Shown here: piece by piece, positions 9,419 through 19,101 of the stretch
Position numbering within the stretch: the stretch's first letter is position 1
Layout of the letters: each line of letters opens with the position of its first letter
Assembly (NCBI GenBank): GCA_017355425.1
Contig: CP070233.1
Location: 1,218,501-1,282,500 of the forward strand
Direction: 5' to 3'
From: Dolichospermum sp. DET69
GTDB lineage: Bacteria > Cyanobacteriota > Cyanobacteriia > Cyanobacteriales > Nostocaceae
Length of the DNA stretch: 64,000 bases
The notes under the pieces: model-generated
What the model was told of the DNA's origin: nothing
Databases searched by the model: none
The model's input: only the letters and a program-made list of their open reading frames with translations
Made by a program: the position numbers and the translations under genes

Positions 9419-9902
9419 TGACTACTTTCTAATTCTGGACACAGCTAGATTAACAGATTTTTGTTGAGAGTAAGTCATAAATAGGCGATCGCTATGGTAG
9501 AGTATATTTATATAGAAATGAGTTACGCCGTTCAAAAAAATTTAAAAATTTAAAAAAAAAGGAAAATTTTTTTTCGAGGTGAAAATTCATTGACTTTTTT
9601 GGACAAATGTGATATCTTGATAATGGAAGTGTGTGCCTAGATAATAATTTTGTTTACATCCAATTATACTAATACGACTATATTACCACATCCAGCCCGG
9701 TCTGAACCTGAAAATAAAAATTTTTCTTCAAAAAAACTTATTTAAAATAGTCTAATAGATAATTAAAACTTATTAATTAGAGAACTGAATCTAGTTTTCT
9801 AATAAATCCGGCAAATCCTTTAATCGGTGTAAATCCTGATTCAGACGATAATTAAACTCAGTCCACAGAAACCATCTTGAAATTTATAATTGCCACGTTA
9901 CC
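9419..9902. other. AT-rich intergenic region with promoter candidate and a repeat copy
   Basis: 484 bases without a gene. It contains a poly-A/T tract (9540-9575), a promoter-like pair (9590-9618) and, at 9806-9846, a diverged copy of the AATCCTTTAATC/AAATCCTGATTCAGAC repeat found in 18660-19100. Confidence 0.65.
9590..9618 (+). promoter_or_regulatory. Candidate sigma-70 promoter upstream of the MmeI-like gene
   Basis: TTGACT, 17-base spacer, TATCTT on the plus strand, about 285 bases before the start codon. It would leave a long 5' leader, so it is a sequence-only suggestion. Confidence 0.3.
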
Positions 9903-12900
9903 ATGAAAAGTGAAGATAGTCAACGAGTACAAATATTCCTAGACAAGTGGAAAGGTTCTCAGGGAAATGAAAGAGCAAATTATCAGGGTTTCTTCTTAGA
10001 ACTTTGTGATGCGTTGGCTGTAGATCGTCCAGCACCTAAAGGAAGTATAACAGGCGATCGCTATTGTTTTGATAAAGACATCAAAATATTTAACAAAGAT
10101 GGTGTCACCACAAACTTTGCAGACTTCTACAAAGAAGGACATTTTTTAATTGAAGCCAAACAAGGGGGAAATGCAGCTAAACGCGGTACAGCCAAACGGG
10201 GAACAAAAACCTATGATATCGCCATGGAAAAGGCTTTTTATCAAGCTCAAAGCTATACGCCTTTTGTACCAAGTAAACCGCCTTTTTTGATTACTTGTGA
10301 TATTGGTTCGCATTTTGAAATCTGGGTAAGTTTTAGTGGTAATTATGGCGGTTATGGAGCGCGGGAAAAAATTGATTTAGAACGGCTTTTAGATGAAAAA
10401 GTATTTAATCGTTTCGTTGCTATATTTAATGATCCTCAAAGTCTCAACCCAGAAAAATATCGAGCGCGGGTAACAAGAGAAGTTGCTGATACTTTAGCTA
10501 AGTTAGCGCGGTGGTTGGAAGAACAAGGACACGAACCCCAAGAAGTCGCCAATTTCCTCATGCGCTGTATTTTTACAATGTTTGCGGAAGATGTAAAATT
10601 ATTGAAAGAAAATGTTTTTACTAAAGCCTTAAAAGAGCGTTGGCTTGTTGAACCGAAGACATTTAAACCCCAGATTGAAAAACTTTGGAAGGTGATGAAT
10701 ATTGGCGGAGAATTTAACTTTGATGAAATTCCCCAATTTAATGGCAGCTTTTTTGCCAATGCGACAGCTTTTGATTTACCGAAAGCACAGTTAGAAATCT
10801 TGTATGAAGCCGCAAATAAAGATTGGACTGAAGTAGAACCGGCAATTTTTGGAACATTATTAGAACGGGCTTTAGATAAAAAGGAACGCAAAAGTTTAGG
10901 AGCGCATTACACACCCAGATCCTATGTAGAGCGTTTGGTGCGGCCTGTTGTTATAGAACCTTTGCGAGAAGAATGGTTATTAGTTGAATCGGAAGTTGAT
11001 CGGTTTTTAACTCTCAAGGAAAAACAGCAAAAACCCACAAAAGCACAAACAGAAAAAGCTGAAAATGAGATTAGGGAATTTTTAGTCAAATTACAACAAA
11101 TTCGCATTCTTGATCCGGCTTGTGGTTCGGGAAACTTTTTGTATGTGACCTTAGATTTGATGAAAACATTGGAACAGGAAGTACAAATGCGCTTGCTGGA
11201 TGTTTTAGGTAAGGTAACAACGAATTTATTAGAGGAATTTGATCCGCGTTTGGCTGGGAGAAAACAAATCAATCCAGCGCAATTTTTAGGAATTGAAATT
11301 AATCCTAGAGCGGCTGCTATTGCAGAATTAGTAATTTGGATTGGTTATTTGCAATGGCATTTTAAACGCTATGGAAGTACACCACCACCAGAACCGATTT
11401 TACAGGATTTTCATAATATTGAATTTCGTGATGCGGTGTTAGATTATGATGGCAAGGAGTTAGATATTGATCCCAAAACTGGTAAGGTAAGAACTCGTTG
11501 GGGTGGAAAAATGATCAAGCATCCTGTGACGGGTGAAGATGTTCCAGATTCGAGTGATCAAATTCCTATTTTTCGTTACATTAATCCTCGTCCTGCTAAA
11601 TGGCCAGATGCAGATTATATTGTTTCTAATCCGCCATTTATTGGTAATGCACGAATGAGAGATAGATTAGGAGATGGCTATACAGAAACCTTACGTGAAG
11701 CTTATCTAGATGTACCTGATACTGTAGATTTTGTCATGTATTGGTGGCATAAAGCAGCACAGTTAGCGCAAGATGATAAAGTTGATAAGTTTGCTTTTAT
11801 CTCAACTAATACAATTCAACAAGTTCGACAAAGAAAGATAATTGATTTTTATCTAAATCACAAAAATCCTATTCGGTTAATTTTAGCAATTCCTGATCAT
11901 CCTTGGACTGATGGAGATGCAGGAGTTACTGCTGCTATGACTGGTGCTGAATCAATTAATTCTAAAAGACTTTTAAATATTCCTAAAATTGGTACTTTAG
12001 TCTCACATGAAGAAGGAATAACCCCGGAACATTCGGCAGATAAAATTAATATTCAGTGGAAAAATGTAGAGAAAATTTTCAGTAATCTCCAATCTGGAGC
12101 AGATGTCGCAGGTACTAACAAGCTAAAAGCAAATTCAAAACTTGCTTGTAGAGGAATGGAAATGAGAGGAGCAGGTTTTCTTCTCACACAAGAACAAGCC
12201 CAATTTTTAGGATACACCAAAGACAATGATAATCAGTTACCAGTAATTAAAAGATTTATCAGTGGCAAAGATATTACTGATAAGAATAGAGGTTTATTTA
12301 CAATTGATCTTTGGGGACTTTCTATTAAGCAAGTTCAAGATATTTATCCAGTTATTTATCAATGGATTTATGAAAGAGTTAAACCAGAAAGAGATGTAAA
12401 TAGACGAAAATCATCTCGTGATAGCTGGTGGATTTATGGGGAAGCTAGAGCTACTTTTAGACCAGCACTTAATAATCTAAATAAATATATTGCAACTCCA
12501 AGAACAGCAAAGCATAGATTTTTCATTTTTCTTCCAGCAGATTTCATAACTGAAAGTGAAGTGATTATGATCGCAATTGACGATTCTTACTTTCTCGGTG
12601 TTTTGTCTAGTTATATTCATATTGTTTGGTCATTAGCAGCAGGTGGAGACTTAGGAGGAAATACACCTCGCTATAATAACTCTGTTTGTTTTGATCCTTT
12701 TCCTTTCCCAAATCCCACCCCAGAACAAAAACAGAAAATCCGAGAATTAGGAGAAAGATTAGATTCCCACCGTAAACGAGTGCAAACACAATATCCCGAA
12801 ATCACAATTACCGGAATGTATAACCTGCTAGAAAAACTCCGCAAAGGTGAAACATTTACCGAAGCAGATAAAGCATATAACAATAAAGCCTTAGTTTCCA

Positions 12901-13391
12901 CCCTCAAACAAATTCATGATGAATTAGATAACGCCGTTTTTGATGCTTACCAATGGCAAGATTTAAAAGATAATCAAAAAACAAAAGCAGAAATAGAAGA
13001 AATAATTTTAGAACGATTAGTTAACCTCAACGCTGAACGAGCCGAAGAAGAACGTAACGGGATAATTCGCTGGTTGCGTCCCGAATATCAAGCACCAAAT
13101 GAAACTACCCAACAAGTGCTAACAGAAGTAATGGAAACAGAAGCAACCGTGATTATTCCCAGCGAACAAAAAACCTTTCCCAAAGAACCAAAAGACCAAC
13201 TTGCAACTATCCGCGACTTACTCCGCACAAATAACAATGAGTGGACAGTTGAACAAATTGCTGCTCAATTTAAAAATGGTGGTAGATACAAAAATGCCAT
13301 TGCAGACAACTTAGAACGATTAGAATGGTTTGGGATTTTAATCTGTAGAGAAACAGGAGAAACCAAACACTGGCAATATGTAGAAATATAG
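9903..13391 (+). CDS. MmeI-like type II restriction enzyme/DNA methyltransferase fusion
   Basis: 1162 aa. The N-terminus has a PD-(D/E)XK-type nuclease motif with MmeI-like spacing: Asp74, nine residues, Glu84-Ala-Lys86 (FLIEAKQGG). A helical spacer follows, then an amino-methyltransferase with SAM motif I ILDPACGSGNFLY (about residue 402) and motif IV IVSNPPFIG (about 576). A target recognition region lies downstream (about 750-950). The last 60 residues look like a winged helix (VEQIAAQFKNGGRYKNAIAD). The single-chain layout fits type IIL/IIG enzymes that cut and methylate, MmeI itself being about 920 aa. No separate specificity or helicase gene is adjacent. It seems intact. Confidence 0.88.
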   Translation: MKSEDSQRVQIFLDKWKGSQGNERANYQGFFLELCDALAVDRPAPKGSITGDRYCFDKDIKIFNKDGVTTNFADFYKEGHFLIEAKQGGNAAKRGTAKRGTKTYDIAMEKAFYQAQSYTPFVPSKPPFLITCDIGSHFEIWVSFSGNYGGYGAREKIDLERLLDEKVFNRFVAIFNDPQSLNPEKYRARVTREVADTLAKLARWLEEQGHEPQEVANFLMRCIFTMFAEDVKLLKENVFTKALKERWLVEPKTFKPQIEKLWKVMNIGGEFNFDEIPQFNGSFFANATAFDLPKAQLEILYEAANKDWTEVEPAIFGTLLERALDKKERKSLGAHYTPRSYVERLVRPVVIEPLREEWLLVESEVDRFLTLKEKQQKPTKAQTEKAENEIREFLVKLQQIRILDPACGSGNFLYVTLDLMKTLEQEVQMRLLDVLGKVTTNLLEEFDPRLAGRKQINPAQFLGIEINPRAAAIAELVIWIGYLQWHFKRYGSTPPPEPILQDFHNIEFRDAVLDYDGKELDIDPKTGKVRTRWGGKMIKHPVTGEDVPDSSDQIPIFRYINPRPAKWPDADYIVSNPPFIGNARMRDRLGDGYTETLREAYLDVPDTVDFVMYWWHKAAQLAQDDKVDKFAFISTNTIQQVRQRKIIDFYLNHKNPIRLILAIPDHPWTDGDAGVTAAMTGAESINSKRLLNIPKIGTLVSHEEGITPEHSADKINIQWKNVEKIFSNLQSGADVAGTNKLKANSKLACRGMEMRGAGFLLTQEQAQFLGYTKDNDNQLPVIKRFISGKDITDKNRGLFTIDLWGLSIKQVQDIYPVIYQWIYERVKPERDVNRRKSSRDSWWIYGEARATFRPALNNLNKYIATPRTAKHRFFIFLPADFITESEVIMIAIDDSYFLGVLSSYIHIVWSLAAGGDLGGNTPRYNNSVCFDPFPFPNPTPEQKQKIRELGERLDSHRKRVQTQYPEITITGMYNLLEKLRKGETFTEADKAYNNKALVSTLKQIHDELDNAVFDAYQWQDLKDNQKTKAEIEEIILERLVNLNAERAEEERNGIIRWLRPEYQAPNETTQQVLTEVMETEATVIIPSEQKTFPKEPKDQLATIRDLLRTNNNEWTVEQIAAQFKNGGRYKNAIADNLERLEWFGILICRETGETKHWQYVEI

Positions 13392-13410
13392 TGAGTATCA
13401 AGACAAGATA

Positions 13411-13434
13411 CCCGACTTCTTTAAGAAGTTAGGG
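13411..13434. repeat. Imperfect palindrome after the MmeI-like gene
   Basis: CCCGACTTCTTTAAGAAGTTAGGG, a degenerate relative of the palindrome at 5704-5734. It may act as a transcript end. Confidence 0.5.
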
Positions 13435-13460
13435 ATTTAATATTTGTCAGAATCAGGATT

Positions 13461-13565
13461 TTATCTTTTTCCAGTCATCATCATTTTGACTCCGCCTTGA
13501 GGAGCAAGAGTAAACCCGCGTCTTTGGAGTTTAATAGGTTTATTATCTACTAAGGCTAGTTGATG
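13461..13565 (-). pseudogene. Remnant of a cytochrome P450 C-terminus (CYP110-like)
   Basis: The minus strand reads HQLALVDNKPIK, LQRRGFTLAPQGG, VKMMMTGKR, stop. This resembles the last about 35 residues of cyanobacterial CYP110-type P450s, as I recall them. The haem-binding cysteine loop and everything upstream are missing, and there is no start codon. Upstream the frame runs into the GNAT gene with no P450 similarity. It is a degraded tail. The family assignment is from memory of the C-terminal pattern and is moderate. Confidence 0.45.
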
Positions 13566-13633
13566 ATTTAGTGCATGAGGATAGACAGTGCGTTTAATAG
13601 TTGTAAAAGTAACAAGAATTGGTTTCCTCTCTG

Positions 13634-14149
13634 TTAAAGCTCATAACCCATTATATAATCATCCAAAACAAAGCCACTACCAAAATCTATTACCTGATTA
13701 TCAATAATTCTAAAACCAAATCGAGCATAAGCTTTAATCCCTTTTTCATTCCTTTTATTGACATTGAGAATTATTTGTTTCAAATTCATTGCTTGCGCTT
13801 TTTGGTATACATGAAATAACATCTTTTGACCATAGCCAAAACCATGTAATGACGGCAACAAATAACATTTATGAAATTTTAAATAACTGATATTATCCAT
13901 TGTTTCTGAACTGTAAGATAAATAACCAACTAATTTAGAATTATGCAAAACTTGATCATAAAATATCCCTTTACTATAAATTTCATCTTCAATTACCCCT
14001 GTCCCATACATTTTAGTTAGCATATACTCAATTTGTTTAGTGCTGAGAATTGAAGAATAGTGGTTATACCAAATTTCTTGACTGATTTTTCTCAGTTCTT
14101 CCAAATCAGAATCTAATAACTTAGTAATGGTAATTGATGAATCATTCAT
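13634..14149 (-). CDS. GNAT family N-acetyltransferase
   Basis: 171 aa. The acetyl-CoA-binding motif is visible as YLLPSLHGFGYGQKML (the Q/RxxGxG/A-type loop), followed by IILNVNKRNEKGIKAYARFG, the usual strand and C-terminal Asn-Tyr region of GNAT enzymes. It would transfer an acetyl group to an amine; the substrate is not predictable. It appears monocistronic, convergent with the MmeI-like gene and flanked downstream by the P450 remnant. Confidence 0.87.
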   Translation of the reverse strand: MNDSSITITKLLDSDLEELRKISQEIWYNHYSSILSTKQIEYMLTKMYGTGVIEDEIYSKGIFYDQVLHNSKLVGYLSYSSETMDNISYLKFHKCYLLPSLHGFGYGQKMLFHVYQKAQAMNLKQIILNVNKRNEKGIKAYARFGFRIIDNQVIDFGSGFVLDDYIMGYEL

Positions 14150-14274
14150 GGTGAGAATTGTATTCTACTTAAAATTAAATGTCAGGATTGCCAAAATTAA
14201 TTTACCATTTAATTGAGATAACATAGGACTCATATTTGATTTCTGTATCTGGTAAACAATACAAAAAAGCAGCT

Positions 14275-15711
14275 ATGACAATGAATGATATATTTGACAC
14301 CCCAAATCAATCCTTATCTATCCCCAAGGTCAATATTTTGACCATGTTTCGGCTGGGATTGTTTCAAATGGGGTTAAGTATGATGGCTATCTTGACTCTG
14401 GGGGTACTTAACCGAGTCATGATTCAGGAAATTGCAATTCCGGCAACTATCGGCAGCTTAGTATTGGCAATCCCTTATTTTATCGCACCAACAAGAATTT
14501 TATTTGGGCAAATGTCCGATGCTAAACCATTATTAGGTTATCATCGCACCGCTTACGTTTGGATAGGAGCAGGAATATTTGCGATCGCAGCATTTTTAGC
14601 GGTACAAGTAATATGGCAGTTAAATGCCGCTAATATTGGTGATACGTGGGTATGGACTACCCAAACAATCGGTTGGACAGCAGTTCTCAGTTTAGTTTTC
14701 GCAGTTTATGGACTGGCCATTTGTGCTAGTGGTACAAATTTTGCCGCTTTATTAGTGGATATCTCTGAAGAAGACAACCGTTCCCAAGTTGTTGGCATTG
14801 TTTGGTCAATGTTAATGGTAGGAATTATAGTTGGAGCAATTATCAGTTCTAGCTTATTAAAACAATTAACCACAACCGCCCCCATAGAAACTTTACAATC
14901 GGCAATTAATCGTTTATTTGTGATTGTTCCCGGCATAGTTTTTTGTTTAGCAATTGTCGCAACTGTGGGTGTAGAAAAAAAATATTCCCGTTTCTTCAAC
15001 CGTTCTAATAAAAGCAACAGAGAAGACAGTATTACCCTACAAGGTGCTTGGAAAATCTTAACAGCTAGTCCGCAAACAGGATTGTTTTTCACATTTTTAT
15101 TAGTGATGACTATTAGCTTGTTTATGCAAGATCCCATTTTAGAACCTTATGCAGGGGAAGTATTTAAAATGCCCTTAGCAGAAAGTACCAAACTCAACGT
15201 TTTTTACGGAACAGGGATATTAATTTCCTATGGGATTACAGGTTTTTTCATTGTCCCCCGTTTAGGTAAAGCGCGAACTATAAAATTAGGTTGTATTTTA
15301 GTCGCATTTGCTGCTTTATTAATCGGGTTTTCCGGATTTTCTGCTAATCCATCTGTACTGAAATTAACTTTAGTTTTATTTGGTTTAGCGACTGGTTTTG
15401 TTACCACCGCAGCAGTTACTTTAATGTTAGACTTAACAATTGCTGAAGCCGCAGGAACATTTATTGGGGCTTGGGGACTTGCTCAGTCTCTCTCTAGAGG
15501 CTTTGCAACTGTAATTGGTGGTAGTGTTTTAGATTTGGGACGCAAGTTATTACCCGATAATTTAGTATTAGCTTATGGGTTAGTATTTGGATTAGAAGCG
15601 ATGGGAATGTTAGTATCAATTTGGTTTTTGAATCGTGTCAATGTCACAGAATTTAAAACTAATACCAAACAAGTTTTAGCCTCTATTCTCGAAAGTGATT
15701 TAGATAATTGA
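14275..15711 (+). CDS. BCH/PUCC family major facilitator transporter
   Basis: About 478 aa. The reading frame opens at TTG 14236, but ATG 14275 (MTMNDIF) or 14281 is the likely start. Twelve hydrophobic spans are visible. The N-terminal RLGLFQMGLSMMAILTLGVLNRVMI and the loop FGQMSDAKPLLGYHRTAYVWIG are characteristic of the BCH/PUCC family, which is linked to (bacterio)chlorophyll complex assembly in phototrophs. The cyanobacterial role is not established. It appears monocistronic. Confidence 0.9.
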   Translation: MTMNDIFDTPNQSLSIPKVNILTMFRLGLFQMGLSMMAILTLGVLNRVMIQEIAIPATIGSLVLAIPYFIAPTRILFGQMSDAKPLLGYHRTAYVWIGAGIFAIAAFLAVQVIWQLNAANIGDTWVWTTQTIGWTAVLSLVFAVYGLAICASGTNFAALLVDISEEDNRSQVVGIVWSMLMVGIIVGAIISSSLLKQLTTTAPIETLQSAINRLFVIVPGIVFCLAIVATVGVEKKYSRFFNRSNKSNREDSITLQGAWKILTASPQTGLFFTFLLVMTISLFMQDPILEPYAGEVFKMPLAESTKLNVFYGTGILISYGITGFFIVPRLGKARTIKLGCILVAFAALLIGFSGFSANPSVLKLTLVLFGLATGFVTTAAVTLMLDLTIAEAAGTFIGAWGLAQSLSRGFATVIGGSVLDLGRKLLPDNLVLAYGLVFGLEAMGMLVSIWFLNRVNVTEFKTNTKQVLASILESDLDN

Positions 15712-15755
15712 CAAATAAAAGATTAATTGACTAAGTAGGTATAATTAAATATAAT

Positions 15756-15824
15756 ATGGGCAGGCTAGAAGCCCACCCCACAAGAATATTATACTTATTG
15801 TGGGGTGGGCATCTTGCCCGCTTA
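15756..15824. repeat. Long imperfect inverted repeat
   Basis: Arms at 15759-15783 and 15799-15821, built on GCCCACCCCACAA / TTGTGGGGTGGGC, with a short AT-rich loop. It is a common Nostocales intergenic palindrome type and could also end transcription of the BCH/PUCC gene. Confidence 0.75.
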
Positions 15825-15922
15825 TATTAACAATATTATTTTGATATTATTTCAGCCTATCTACTTATCGTCACCAAAAAAACTTATGATAATCTAAATA
15901 AATCATAACCAGGGATTATTCT

Positions 15923-17146
15923 ATGAGTTACTATATTGCTCCTAGTTTTCTTGATAAACTTGCAGTTCATATTACCAAAAACTTCTTAAACATTCCTGGG
16001 ATTCGAGTTCCCCTGATTTTAGGAATTCATGGCCGCAAAGGAGAAGGAAAAACCTTTCAATGCGAGTTAGTTTTTGAGAAAATGGGTATTGAAGTAACTT
16101 TGATATCTGGAGGAGAACTAGAAAGTCCAGACGCGGGAGATCCTGCGCGGTTGATTCGGTTGCGTTATCGGGAAACAGCAGAATTAATCAAAGTGCGCGG
16201 TAAAATGTGCGTATTAATGATTAATGATTTAGATGCAGGTGCGGGACGTTTTGACGAAGGAACTCAATATACAGTAAATACCCAGTTGGTAAATGCCACA
16301 CTGATGAATATTGCTGATAATCCCACAGATGTGCAGTTGCCAGGAAGTTATGATTCTAATCCTTTATGTCGTGTGCCGATTATTGTCACCGGTAATGATT
16401 TTTCTACTCTCTATGCACCATTAATTCGTGATGGGAGAATGGACAAATTTTACTGGGAACCTAACCGCGATGATAAAGTGGGAATTGTGGGGGGAATTTT
16501 TGCAGAAGATGGACTTTCACAACGGGGAATTGAACAATTAGTTGATACTTTTCCTCATCAATCAATTGACTTTTTTAGTGCTTTGCGTTCCCGGATTTAT
16601 GATGAACAAATTCGGAGTTTTATCCATCAAGTTGGTTTTGAAAATGTTTCTTTGCGGGTTGTCAATAGTTTAGAGGGACCCCCAGCATTTAAAAAGCCAG
16701 ATTTCACCTTATCTCATTTAATTGAGTCGGGTAAATTTATGGTGGGTGAACAAAAACGGGTAGAAACTTCTCATTTAGTTGATGAATATAATCGCTTGAA
16801 TCGTGGTAAGGGTTATCAAGAAACCGCTCCTGTTGCGGAAGTTCCAGTTAATAAACCTGTGATTAATCAACCTACTCATTTAAGTTTAGAAACTCAAGCA
16901 CAAGTTAGACAAATTTTAGCTCAAGGTCACACAATTGGACTTGAACACGTTGATGAACGCCGTTTTCGGACAGGTTCTTGGCAAAGTTGTAGTGCTTTTA
17001 ATATTGATGCCCATTCCGATGCTATTTCTACTTTAGAATCTTGTTTATCTGAATATAGCGGTGAATATGTGCGTTTAGTAGGAATTGACCCACAAGCAAA
17101 AAGACGGGTAGTAGAAACAATTATTCAGCGTCCCAATGGCAAGTAA
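15923..17146 (+). CDS. rca: RuBisCO activase-like AAA+ protein with RbcS-like C-terminal domain
   Basis: 407 aa. It has an AAA+ module with Walker A GIHGRKGEGKTFQ, Walker B-like CVLMINDLDAG, and the activase segment RDGRMDKFYWEPNRDDKVGIV. A linker rich in Pro/Val (about 300-320) leads to a C-terminal domain (about 322-407: SLETQAQVRQILAQGHTIGL, RRFRTGSWQSC) that mimics the RuBisCO small subunit, like the SSUL domains of CcmM. In cyanobacteria this form remodels inhibited RuBisCO and is recruited to carboxysomes through the domain. RuBisCO genes are not in the window. Confidence 0.95.
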   Translation: MSYYIAPSFLDKLAVHITKNFLNIPGIRVPLILGIHGRKGEGKTFQCELVFEKMGIEVTLISGGELESPDAGDPARLIRLRYRETAELIKVRGKMCVLMINDLDAGAGRFDEGTQYTVNTQLVNATLMNIADNPTDVQLPGSYDSNPLCRVPIIVTGNDFSTLYAPLIRDGRMDKFYWEPNRDDKVGIVGGIFAEDGLSQRGIEQLVDTFPHQSIDFFSALRSRIYDEQIRSFIHQVGFENVSLRVVNSLEGPPAFKKPDFTLSHLIESGKFMVGEQKRVETSHLVDEYNRLNRGKGYQETAPVAEVPVNKPVINQPTHLSLETQAQVRQILAQGHTIGLEHVDERRFRTGSWQSCSAFNIDAHSDAISTLESCLSEYSGEYVRLVGIDPQAKRRVVETIIQRPNGK

Positions 17147-17167
17147 TCAGTATTTTTTGAATTAATC

Positions 17168-17193
17168 TAGAGACGTTCCATTGAACGTCTCTA
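17168..17193. repeat. TAGAGACGTTC palindrome
   Basis: TAGAGACGTTC, loop CATT, GAACGTCTCTA: a perfect interspersed palindrome without a T-tract, between rca and the broken lysozyme gene. Confidence 0.7.
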
Positions 17194-17211
17194 CATGGAA
17201 GTTTATATTAA

Positions 17212-18014
17212 CTAAACTGGAGTTAAAAATAGTTTAGCTTCTGCTTGTCTTCTCCGTTTTAACCCTACTTCCACATTGCTACCAGGATTTCTATATTTTA
17301 GAAAAGTTTCTTCAATCTCATCCCACTGCTTATCTCTCAAAACTCTAGTCATACTTTTGAAGTTGTCACTACCATAAAAGTTAGCACCTAAGTTATAACC
17401 AAAGCTTAATAAAGCTCCCTGTTGATTTGCATTTAATTCATTCCAAACAGGAATTTTTGCATAGGTGGTAGATAGCTATTCTCTAGCTGAGAAATCAACA
17501 GTTCCTCTGCTTGTGCTTTAGTAATTGTTTCACCCAATCTCCATTCACTACCATCTTTTTTGCGAGTAGTTCCCCAACCAATAGTGATAGGTTTACCTCC
17601 AGAAAGAGGATCAGGATAAGCCTTGAGAAATAACCCTTCAAATTCTTTAATTAGAGCAACTCCAGGAAGAGGTACTTTTCCAGATGAACCACCATAAAGA
17701 CCTTTTTGATCCGTATTCAAACTTTTTTCTGGAACCATGTCTAGTTCTGGGGTTTTGTTTGGTGTTGCTATTAGGTTCTCAAGAGATTTATTTAAAGCAT
17801 TCTGAGTTTTTTGTCCTACTATTCCATCTGAGGTTAAACCCTGTTGTTGTTGAAATTGTTGGACTGCTACGACAGTTTTATTTCCAAAATCACCATCTAT
17901 TGCACCAGGATTCAATTTAAGTTCTGTTAAGATTCGTTGCAACTGCTCAACTTTTGCACCTTCAGAACCCTTTTTGAGACTTTCATTACTATTGAGAATT
18001 AATTTACTGACCAT
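17212..18014 (-). pseudogene. Peptidoglycan-binding/GH24 lysozyme, broken by a one-base frameshift
   Basis: The first frame (to 17433) encodes a PG_binding_1 domain (KKGSEGAKVEQLQRILTELK ... GDFGNKTVVAVQQFQQQQ) and a phage-type lysozyme domain (IKEFEGLFLKAYPDP, Glu in EFEG; ITIGWGTT). It stops after QKFLFGMN. The next frame continues the same domain: KIPVWNELNANQQGALLSFG, YNLGANF, ending QAEAKLFLTPV at 17212. One extra A in the A5 run at 17454-17458 would restore a 267-aa protein. The true gene is therefore either recently mutated, slippage-controlled, or a sequencing error. The role would be peptidoglycan hydrolysis. Confidence 0.85.
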
Positions 18015-18099
18015 AAAATACTCTGATAAGTGGATATAAACTGATTATTATTTAATAATATACCATAACAATTAAGTAAGTTAGTATTAAAAGTTGTCG

Positions 18100-18639
18100 T
18101 TATGAAAAAGCAAATTCTGATTTGATCTTCCAGCAGTTACCATCATGAATAAGTAGAGTTAAATGAGTTGCTGTGTATTCACAATCAAACTGACGATTTA
18201 CAAATTCTGGCCAAGCAATGCGAAAATTCTGCTTTGTTAAATCCCGAAATGCTACTGTGAGATGAGGGACAAAGGGACGAGTTTTCTCAACTTGATCAAT
18301 AATTCCCAAGTTGGTTTCTAGATATGTGATTAAATTAGTTTGCAAACTTAAAAGTGCTTGATTTTTAACTACATTAATGTATATAACACGGGGCGGAAAG
18401 GCAGCAAACCCGTTAAATGTAATTGAAACTGACTGCTGTTGAATAGCGAATGCTTGTAGGGATGTTTCTAAACTTGATATAGAAGTATCTGCCCATTCAA
18501 AAGGTGGTTGCAAGGTAATATGGGGCGGTGATTTTTGGGCGCTGTCACTGGCATATTTATCTGCAAAATACTGTTTAATGTCGTTTGCATATTCTTGAAT
18601 ATCCTGTGGTGGTAATAGAGCAATAAAAAAGCGACTCAT
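18100..18639 (-). CDS. 2'-5' RNA ligase/LigT-like phosphoesterase
   Basis: 179 aa. The two HxTx motifs of the 2H phosphoesterase fold are present: PPHITLQPPF near residue 39 and FVPHLTVAF near 125. Such proteins hydrolyse or form 2',5' or cyclic phosphate bonds in RNA; the cellular substrate is usually unknown. Start MSRFFIALLPP is typical. It appears monocistronic, upstream of a repeat field. Confidence 0.9.
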   Translation of the reverse strand: MSRFFIALLPPQDIQEYANDIKQYFADKYASDSAQKSPPHITLQPPFEWADTSISSLETSLQAFAIQQQSVSITFNGFAAFPPRVIYINVVKNQALLSLQTNLITYLETNLGIIDQVEKTRPFVPHLTVAFRDLTKQNFRIAWPEFVNRQFDCEYTATHLTLLIHDGNCWKIKSEFAFS

Positions 18640-19101
18640 TTAATTTTAAACCTTTCATTGTCTGAATCAGGATGTCCAGGATTTGAGGATTTACAGGATG
18701 GTAATTTATCATTTTTTATGTGAATGTTTAGATTAGTTTTCTTATCATTGAAAATTCTTGTTATCTGAATCAGGATGTCCAGGATTTGAGGATGTACAGG
18801 ATGGTAGTTTATCATTTTTTATGTGAATGTTTAGATTAGCTTTTCTACTTCTTGTCTGAATCAGGATGTCCAGGATTTGAGGATGTACAGGATGGTAGTT
18901 TATTATTTTTTATGTGAATGTTTAGATTAATTTTCAGACCATTGAAAAATATTCACTACCCATCAACAATTATATCCTGTTAATCCTTTAATCCTGGAAA
19001 TCCTGATTCAGACAATTTCCCATCATAGAAAAAATCCCACATCCCATCAAAAATCAAATCCTGTTAATCCTTTAATCCTGAAAATCCTGATTCAGACAAT
19101 T
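18640..19101. repeat. Repeat field: three 76-bp direct copies and two inverted cores
   Basis: 462 bases without genes. Near-identical 76-bp units beginning TCTGAATCAGGATGTCCAGG and ending in TGTTTAGATTA lie at 18661-18736, 18764-18839 and 18855-18929. Their core appears inverted at 18974-19014 and 19058-19100 (AATCCTTTAATCCTG, AATCCTGATTCAGACAAT). A diverged copy sits at 9806-9846. It lies just downstream of the STAND/WD40 gene. Confidence 0.88.

Noticed and set aside
18640-19101. A CRISPR array in the repeat field
   Set aside because: Only three direct units of about 76 bp with short conserved-looking gaps; repeat length, spacing and absence of cas genes do not fit.
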